From NCBI GenBank assembly GCA_014762635.1, contig JABURR010000040.1:1-39664 (forward strand): a stretch of DNA of 39,664 bases. The letters are read 5' to 3'. Positions within the stretch are counted from its first letter, which is position 1, and the number at the start of each line of letters is the position of its first letter. A program made the position numbers and the translations under genes. The notes under the pieces are model-generated. The model was not told the origin of the DNA. It made no database searches and worked only from the letters and a program-made list of their open reading frames with translations. Positions 34,525 through 39,664 of the stretch are shown one piece after another. This stretch comes from Paracoccaceae bacterium. GTDB lineage: Bacteria; Pseudomonadota; Alphaproteobacteria; Rhodobacterales; Rhodobacteraceae.

Positions 34525-36231
34525 CTAGTGACTGTCCGACACGGCGACGCGCACGTCGATCAGCGCCTGACGCCGCTCGGTCCGGATCACCTGGATCGCG
34601 CGCTCCAGCGCCTCGGGCAGATCGCGGCCATGTTCGACCCGTGTGGTCCAGGCGCCGCTTGCGCCCGCCACGGCAAGGTAATCCGGCGCAGGCTCCAGCG
34701 AGGTCAGCGGCATGGTGTTGAGCCGCGCCGCCGCCCCGTCGGGATAGCCGTTCACCACCGACCGGCGCACCGCGTTCCACATGCCGTTGTTCTTGATGAT
34801 CGTCAGCAGCGGCAGGTTCAGCGCATCGGCGATCTGGTGGCAGGCCACCGGGTTGGCGAAGATGTAGGAGCCATCCCCGATGCAGGCGATGGTCAGCCGT
34901 TCCCTATCCGCAAGCTGCGCGCCAAGCGCCGCCGTCATCGCCCAGCCGAGCCCGCCGGAATGGGGGTTCGAAAAGACCCGGTTCGGGCCCTTCAGGTCCA
35001 TCATGCCGGGCTGCACGCCCAGTTCGCTGAAAACGATGCCGTCCTCGCCCATCGCCTCGCCGATGCAGCGGCTCATCCATTCGGCGCTCATGGGCGCTTC
35101 GCAGCCCGCTTCGGAGATGCCCGCCACGCGGTCGCGCCGGGCGGTGGCGCGGCGGCTGATCTCGGCCCGGCGGGCCTCGGTCGTGTCGTCGGGCATGGGC
35201 ATCGCGGCGGACAGCGCCTCGATCGCCGCGCCCGCGTCGGACTGGATCGCGATATCCGTGCGATAGCCGCGCACCGGCATCCGGGTGAAATGCGGGTCCG
35301 GGCCGATATGGACGATCTTGGTGCTGGCGGGCGGGGCGTGCAGCGCCTCGATCCAGGGAATGTCCGCATCCAGCACCACGACCACATCGGCCCCTTCACG
35401 CGCGGTTTTCGGATCATAGCCCAAAAACATCGGATGGCTTGAGGCCATCAGGTTGCGCACCGGGAAGGGTTCAGCCACGGCGATGGCATGGGCGGCAGCA
35501 AAGCCCGAAAGCCTTGCGGCCAACGCGCCCGAGGGATCGCCCCGCTGGCACAGGATTAGCGGGTGTTTTGCAGCCGCCAGAAGCTGCGCCACCTCCTCGA
35601 TCGCCGCCGGATCGGGATGGGCGGGTGTCGCGGCGGGCCGGGCCGAAGGCGCAAGCGGGCGGTCGGCGGGGATTGCTTCGGACAGCGGCTCGCGCGGCAG
35701 GCTCAGGTAGACCGGCCCTTCGGGCGCGGATTTCGCCACCGCCAGTGCGCGGGAAACCAGCGGCTCGCCCTGTTCGGGGTAGCGCATCTCGTAGTGGAAC
35801 TTGGTGACGTTGCTGACCAGCGAGGCCTGGTCATACATCTCCTGCCCGTACTGGATCGGGGTCATCCGCGCGCCCTTGCGGCCCGTTTCGGTGATCGGGG
35901 TGCGACCGGACATGACCAGCACCGGCACGTTGTCCGAGGCGGCGTTGATCACCCCCATCGCGGCGTTGGCCAGACCCACGTTCACATGGACCATTACCGC
36001 CTGCGGGCGGCCCGTCGCCAGCCAATAGCCATGCGCCATGCCCACGCTGGCGGTTTCATGCGGGATGGTAAGCGGTTCGGGCGCGGACCCGGGCGGCAGG
36101 CTCGCCAGCGCCTCGATCACCGGGGGGAAATCGGTGCCCGCATTGGCGAAGAGGTAATCGACCCCGTGGGACTTCAGCCCCAGAAGAACCGCCTCTGCGC
36201 CATTGGCCGGGCGTGGCGTGTCATCCGTCAT
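34525..36231 (-). CDS. ThDP-dependent acetolactate synthase-like enzyme
   Basis: The ATG at 36229-36231 behind GGGGGAGAG gives 568 residues, MTDDTPRPANGAEAVLLGL. An extension 29 codons upstream lacks a ribosome site. The three-domain layout of the IlvB-like superfamily is seen. The PYR domain contains the conserved glutamate in TIPHETASVGMAHGY. The middle domain includes VVVVLDADIPWIEALH. The PP domain carries the ThDP/magnesium motif, GDGSYIFAN followed by TIIKNNG about 20 residues later. The family makes or breaks C-C bonds next to a carbonyl and includes acetolactate synthase, sulfoacetaldehyde acetyltransferase and benzoylformate decarboxylase. No small regulatory subunit follows, which argues against valine biosynthesis. 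Coupling to a TauE/SafE exporter makes an organosulfonate or keto-acid substrate worth testing. Confidence 0.88.
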   Translation of the reverse strand: MTDDTPRPANGAEAVLLGLKSHGVDYLFANAGTDFPPVIEALASLPPGSAPEPLTIPHETASVGMAHGYWLATGRPQAVMVHVNVGLANAAMGVINAASDNVPVLVMSGRTPITETGRKGARMTPIQYGQEMYDQASLVSNVTKFHYEMRYPEQGEPLVSRALAVAKSAPEGPVYLSLPREPLSEAIPADRPLAPSARPAATPAHPDPAAIEEVAQLLAAAKHPLILCQRGDPSGALAARLSGFAAAHAIAVAEPFPVRNLMASSHPMFLGYDPKTAREGADVVVVLDADIPWIEALHAPPASTKIVHIGPDPHFTRMPVRGYRTDIAIQSDAGAAIEALSAAMPMPDDTTEARRAEISRRATARRDRVAGISEAGCEAPMSAEWMSRCIGEAMGEDGIVFSELGVQPGMMDLKGPNRVFSNPHSGGLGWAMTAALGAQLADRERLTIACIGDGSYIFANPVACHQIADALNLPLLTIIKNNGMWNAVRRSVVNGYPDGAAARLNTMPLTSLEPAPDYLAVAGASGAWTTRVEHGRDLPEALERAIQVIRTERRQALIDVRVAVSDSH

Positions 36232-36320
36232 GCCGCGCTCTCCCCCGCTCTGGCTGACCTGCCCACGCGACAGATCGTGGGCTGCGGAAAAATGCGCCAC
36301 AGCCCGAGGCAAATGCAAGG

Positions 36321-36338
36321 GAGATTTTCCAAAATCTC
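36321..36338. repeat. AT-rich palindrome downstream of the formate dehydrogenase operon
   Basis: GAGATTTT (36321-36328) and AAAATCTC (36331-36338) form an 8-bp stem with CC at the formal centre. It lies 38 nt after the stop of the 41-aa gene and probably ends the fdh transcript, although no U-tract follows. Its core matches the second hairpin at 26003-26030. Confidence 0.5.
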
Positions 36339-36375
36339 AATATAGAAGATTTTTGCCCGCTCGCGCGCGGTCAGG

Positions 36376-36501
36376 TCAGTCCAGCCGAACGTCGCTGGCC
36401 GAGTAGCGTTCTGCGGAAGAAAAACCGAACTGCTCCAGCACGAAGGGCGCGGCGATCGCGATGATGATCACGGCGGCGAAGGCGGCGAACATGGCACGCA
36501 T
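36376..36501 (-). CDS. 41-residue single-span protein at the end of the formate dehydrogenase operon
   Basis: The ATG at 36499-36501 follows a strong CAGGAG site that overlaps the end of the WD40-cytochrome gene; the gap between the two genes is 5 nt. The product, starting MRAMFAAFAAVIIIAIAAPF, is one hydrophobic helix (about residues 4-22) with a short tail, SSAERYSASDVRLD, that has the look of a conserved motif. Small single-span subunits of this size often stabilise respiratory complexes, as CydX does for cytochrome bd. By position it may anchor or stabilise the dehydrogenase or the WD40-cytochrome protein. No known family is recognised. Confidence 0.8.
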   Translation of the reverse strand: MRAMFAAFAAVIIIAIAAPFVLEQFGFSSAERYSASDVRLD

Positions 36502-36506
36502 GGGGA

Positions 36507-37823
36507 TTACTCCTGTGTGTGACCGGCGGTTTCGCGCTTGAGAAACGCGATCAGGTCCGCCCGGTCCTGGGGTGAGGTGATACGTTGCATGGGCATCTTG
36601 CTGCCCGGTGTATAGTGGTCGGGACCGAGATCGAAAAGCTTGTCGATGGTTTCCTCGGTCCAGACGATGTTGCTCTCCTGCATGGCGGGAGAGTAGGAAT
36701 AGCCCGGCAGGCTTCCGGCCTCGCGCCCGAAGACACGGTGCAGCGACGGCCCGGCGCGGCGTTCGCCATCGGGACCCAGCGTGTGGCAGATCGAGCATTT
36801 GCGCAGGAACTGCCGTTCCCCGTTCGACACCAGGTTCGGGTCGGTATGGAACTTACGCCGCATCTCGGCCATGCGCGGCAGGCTGTCACCGCCTTCCAGC
36901 GGCCAGAGATAGGCCTCGTCCGCGATGCCTCCGGCGATGACACCGCCGCCGGTCCCGGTGAAGGCCAGCGCCCAGACGGGGCCGTTGACCGCGGCGCGAA
37001 AGTCGCGGGCAATGGACCAGTCTTCGGTGTCCACCACCATGATGTAGCCCTCGCCATCGCCCACCGCGATGCGGGCCCCGTCGGGGGATTTCGCCATGGC
37101 CAGGATCGGGCGACGCTCCAGCGTCAGGTCGGCCAGTTCCTCGGCCGTCTTGAGGTCGATCGCGCGGGTGCCACCATCCAGCGCCCCGTAGGCGAGCCAC
37201 CCCTGTTTTTCGTCGATGAGCAGCACGTTCACGCCGAAACCATGGCTGGCCATGCGGCGCAGCGGCGCAAGCTCGGCCATGTCCCATTCGATGATGGTGC
37301 CGTCATAGCTGGCGGAATAGAGCTTCGCCCCACCCTCGGCCCAGAGCACGTCATTCACGTTGCCGTCGTGGTCGTCCAATATGGCAAGTTCGGCACCCGT
37401 TTCCACGTCCCAGATGCGGATCGTACCGTCCCAGCTTGCCGAAGCCAGAAGGCGCCCGTCCGGCGATGGCTCTACGTCCATGACCTTGCCCCTGTGGCCG
37501 GAAAACACCCGCAAAGGTTCGCCCGAGGTCAGGTCCCACAGGATCACGTCGAAATCATCGCCGCCCGAGACTGCGCGGCCATCGCCCATGAATGCCACGC
37601 AATTGACCGCCGCGCGATGCCCGTCGAGCCAGCGCGGGGCGGTTTCGCTGCCCACATCCCAAAGCCCGACCGCGTAATCGAAACTTGCCGTCAGGGCGCG
37701 CGCCCCGTCAGCCGAGACGCTTACGCCCATGACCGGGCCGCCATGGCCCTGGAAGCTGCGGAAGCCATCGGCCCCCGCAGCCTTTGCCATCGCCAGCGAA
37801 AGGATCAGAACCCCTCGCCACAT
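36507..37823 (-). CDS. WD40 beta-propeller fused to cytochrome c, periplasmic
   Basis: The ATG at 37821-37823 gives 438 residues; an earlier in-frame start lies within the upstream gene. A signal peptide (MWRGVLILSLAMAKAAGADG) is followed by about seven WD40 blades from residue 25 to 310. Visible units include RALTASFDYAVGLWDV, GRLLASASWDGTIRIWDV and AKLYSASYDGTIIEWDM. The C-terminal domain (about 330-432) is a class I cytochrome c. CSICH at 343-347 binds haem, and GSKMPMQR supplies the likely Met axial ligand (Met410 or Met412). The start lies 4 nt after the stop of the formate dehydrogenase gamma gene, so it is translated with the complex. An electron-accepting or assembly role is inference; the propeller may dock it on a partner. 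Confidence 0.88.
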   Translation of the reverse strand: MWRGVLILSLAMAKAAGADGFRSFQGHGGPVMGVSVSADGARALTASFDYAVGLWDVGSETAPRWLDGHRAAVNCVAFMGDGRAVSGGDDFDVILWDLTSGEPLRVFSGHRGKVMDVEPSPDGRLLASASWDGTIRIWDVETGAELAILDDHDGNVNDVLWAEGGAKLYSASYDGTIIEWDMAELAPLRRMASHGFGVNVLLIDEKQGWLAYGALDGGTRAIDLKTAEELADLTLERRPILAMAKSPDGARIAVGDGEGYIMVVDTEDWSIARDFRAAVNGPVWALAFTGTGGGVIAGGIADEAYLWPLEGGDSLPRMAEMRRKFHTDPNLVSNGERQFLRKCSICHTLGPDGERRAGPSLHRVFGREAGSLPGYSYSPAMQESNIVWTEETIDKLFDLGPDHYTPGSKMPMQRITSPQDRADLIAFLKRETAGHTQE

Positions 37824-37827
37824 CGGC

Positions 37828-39081
37828 CTATTCGGCAGGCGTCGCCTGCGCGCCCGATTTATCGGCGGCCTGCACTTCCTCAACCCAGAGGCTGTGATGC
37901 TCTTTGGCCCAGTTCAGATCGACTTCGCCATCGCCCATGGCGTCGAAGGCACCTTCCATGCCCACGGTGCCGATGTAGATATGCGCGATGATGATCGCCA
38001 TCAGCACGAAGGCAACGATCGCGTGCCAGAGCTGCGCGAACTGCATCTCCTCGTGCGGGGCAAGCTGGGTCGGATATGGATCCATTCCCAGAAGGCCCGG
38101 AACGCCCATGTCGTTCAGGATCACGAAGGTCTTGGCGAACATTGGCAGCTCGAACGGGAACAGCAGCGACAGGCCCGTGATCGAGATCGACGCGCCAAAC
38201 AGGATCACCGACCAGAAGATGATCTTCTGACCGCCGTTGAACTTCTTCGCGGGCGGGTGGCCCTTGCCGATGATCCCGCCGCCCTGGGCGAACCACTTCA
38301 GGTCGGTCTTGTTGGGAATGTTGTGAACCACCCAGAAGACGAAGACCATGACAAGCGCGATCATGAAGGCCCAGCTGACGTTGTTGTGGACCCATTTTGA
38401 GGCCAGCAACAGCGTCTCCACCAACGCACCGTCTTGCCGGGCCATGATCACCTCTTCGGTGTTCAGCCCGCTTTCGGTGCCCGGATCGGGCAGCATGACC
38501 TTGCGGGCATAGAGCGAGAAGAGCCCGGTGATCCCAAGCAGGATGAACGATCCCGCCAGCAGCCAGTGGCCGAAGCGCTCGATCGCGGTAAAGCGGAGGA
38601 TCTTTTCGCCCGACGGGCCGCCGCTGATGCGGATCCGGCCACGCAGGACGTAGAACAGGACCAGAAGCCCGATCATCGCCAGCAACAGGTAGCCGCCATA
38701 GGTGGCCAGAGGGCCGTCGCGGTATTCATGCCACCACATGCCACGGTCCTGCATCACCACGCGCGCCTGGTCGCCCCCGGCGGAAACCTTGACGCCCGAG
38801 GTGCCAAAGCGCAGCGCCTCCCAGACCTCGGCGTCCGAGGCGCCGCCCAGGGTGCCCAGCTGGTTGCTGATGCCCGAGGCCTGCTCGGCCGCGCTGTCGA
38901 AGTCGCGCGGCTGGCGCCGCTCGCCGGTTCCGGCCTGGCGGGCCAGGATGTCATCCAGCGACTGCTGGATTTCCGGCGGGACCGGTTGGTCGGCCGGGGT
39001 CGAAACGCCTTGCGCCGTGGCGGGCAAGGCAAAGGCCAGAGCGGCCAGCATGCCAATGGCGATCTCTCTAAGAACGCGCAT
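37828..39081 (-). CDS. Formate dehydrogenase gamma subunit, cytochrome b type
   Basis: This inner-membrane dihaem cytochrome b receives electrons from the Fe-S subunit and passes them to quinone. The 417-residue product begins with a probable signal peptide (cleavage after ATAQG) and a roughly 100-residue periplasmic extension. One span follows (about residues 128-146), then the four-helix cytochrome b core. Visible elements are FTAIERFGHWLLAGSFILLGITG, KWVHNNVSWAFMIALVMVFVFWVVHN and FAQLWHAIVAFVLMAIIIAHIYIG, whose histidines are the haem ligand candidates. The C-terminal NWAKEHHSLWVEE is typical of the family. ATG at 39079-39081 has AGGAG upstream. The preceding 98-nt spacer holds two strong hairpins. 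Confidence 0.93.
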   Translation of the reverse strand: MRVLREIAIGMLAALAFALPATAQGVSTPADQPVPPEIQQSLDDILARQAGTGERRQPRDFDSAAEQASGISNQLGTLGGASDAEVWEALRFGTSGVKVSAGGDQARVVMQDRGMWWHEYRDGPLATYGGYLLLAMIGLLVLFYVLRGRIRISGGPSGEKILRFTAIERFGHWLLAGSFILLGITGLFSLYARKVMLPDPGTESGLNTEEVIMARQDGALVETLLLASKWVHNNVSWAFMIALVMVFVFWVVHNIPNKTDLKWFAQGGGIIGKGHPPAKKFNGGQKIIFWSVILFGASISITGLSLLFPFELPMFAKTFVILNDMGVPGLLGMDPYPTQLAPHEEMQFAQLWHAIVAFVLMAIIIAHIYIGTVGMEGAFDAMGDGEVDLNWAKEHHSLWVEEVQAADKSGAQATPAE

Positions 39082-39101
39082 GATTTTCTCCTAACCAGTA
39101 A

Positions 39102-39171
39102 GGGGCAGGCATTTCTGCCTGCCCCGAAATGCCCCACATAGGGTCAGGACGCGGGCCGTCCAGCGGCCCGC
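39102..39171. other. Two intercistronic hairpins between fdh beta and gamma
   Basis: GGGGCAGGCA/TGCCTGCCCC (39102-39125) is a perfect 10-bp stem with a TTTC loop. GCGGGCCG/CGGCCCGC (39151-39171) is an 8-bp stem with a 5-nt loop. Neither is followed by a U-tract, and the gamma ribosome site stays free. They look like mRNA-processing or stability elements that could set different subunit levels, as in the Rhodobacter puf operon. Confidence 0.65.
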
Positions 39172-39179
39172 CATGGTTT

Positions 39180-39664
39180 TTAGCCGCCCTTCTGGTCGTA
39201 GGCGGTGCCCCAGCCCCAGGCGCCGGAGCCGAAGCCACGGGCCACGACACGCTCGCGGTAGATCGCGCTCACGTCGTCGCCGTCGCCGGCCAGCAGAGCC
39301 TTGGTCGAGCACATCTCGGCGCAGATCGGCAGCTTGCCTTCCGCAATACGGTTGCGACCGTATTTCTGGAATTCGGCGTCCGACATGTCCTCTTCCGGGC
39401 CACCGGCGCAGAAGGTGCACTTGTCCATCTTACCGCGGCTTCCGAAGTTGCCCGCCTGCGGATACTGCGGCGCGCCGAAGGGGCACGCGTAGAAGCAGTA
39501 GCCACAACCGATGCAGAGGTCCTTGGAGTGCAGGACCACGCCATCGGCGGTCTGGTAGAAGCAGTCCACCGGGCAGACGGCCATACAAGGCGCGTCCGAA
39601 CAGTGCATACAGGCGACCGAGATCGAGCGTTCGCCCGGCTTGCCGTCCTGGATGGTGACCACGC
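39180..39664 (-). CDS. fdh3B: Formate dehydrogenase Fe-S subunit, FDH3 beta type (5' end outside window)
   Basis: This subunit carries electrons from the molybdenum/tungsten catalytic subunit to the cytochrome b. The frame is open to the window edge, so the true start lies outside; 160 residues are seen. They hold ferredoxin-like cysteine clusters [14 protein letters not shown] and [12 protein letters not shown], then CTFC and CAEMC, together enough for several [4Fe-4S] centres. No membrane anchor follows: the chain ends [15 protein letters not shown], unlike E. coli FdnH/FdoH, which have a C-terminal span. This matches the short FDH3-type beta subunit. The catalytic subunit is expected just outside the window. 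Confidence 0.9.
   Translation of the reverse strand, partial: VVTIQDGKPGERSISVACMHCSDAPCMAVCPVDCFYQTADGVVLHSKDLCIGCGYCFYACPFGAPQYPQAGNFGSRGKMDKCTFCAGGPEEDMSDAEFQKYGRNRIAEGKLPICAEMCSTKALLAGDGDDVSAIYRERVVARGFGSGAWGWGTAYDQKGG

Overview
The window is about 39.7 kb of GC-rich, densely packed chromosomal DNA. Gene content suggests an alphaproteobacterium of the Rhodobacterales (Roseobacter/Paracoccus type). The clues are a bacterial phosphatidylcholine synthase (Pcs), a compact ruvCAB-ybgC-tolQRAB-pal-cpoB cluster, a small DUF1127 protein, a phasin, a periplasmic formate dehydrogenase, and FnrL-type boxes of the form TTGAT-N4-ATCAA. The assignment rests on protein resemblance and layout, not on a marker-gene search. 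I found no rRNA, tRNA, CRISPR array, insertion sequence or prophage, so this looks like core chromosome.

Left end (1-1.3 kb): the start of fhs (formate-tetrahydrofolate ligase), cut by the window edge, then a small membrane-anchored protein gene split by one in-frame amber codon. From 13.0 kb down to 1.35 kb, one strand carries a near-continuous run: ruvC-ruvA-ruvB, an unknown 208-aa gene, ybgC, tolQ-tolR-tolA-tolB-pal-cpoB, tilS, ftsH. Many neighbours overlap by 4 bp or are a few bases apart. The run joins Holliday-junction processing, the Tol-Pal envelope machine, tRNA-Ile lysidine synthesis and membrane proteolysis. ftsH has its own candidate promoter inside the end of tilS and a clear terminator.

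Middle (13-26 kb): a DUF1127 microprotein facing a small membrane protein across a two-way terminator; prmA; msrA; an MFS transporter diverging from a YeeE/YedE sulfur-compound transporter across an FnrL-like box; a DUF606 (YdcZ) permease; a small exported protein converging on a cupin; priA; then tal, DUF484, xerC and pcs on the plus strand. An EamA permease converges on pcs, and the two share one CTAG as both stop codons.

Right part (26-39.7 kb): ileS; a 913-aa multi-span DUF2339 protein; an FAD monooxygenase converging on a phasin that has a perfect FNR box upstream; and a two-gene unit of an acetolactate-synthase-like ThDP enzyme and a TauE/SafE exporter. The window closes with the distal part of a formate dehydrogenase operon: the Fe-S subunit (cut by the edge), the cytochrome b subunit, a fused WD40 propeller-cytochrome c protein, and a 41-aa single-span protein. 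The last two, tightly coupled to the dehydrogenase, are the best candidate here for something poorly described: a possible c-type electron outlet or sensor for periplasmic formate oxidation.
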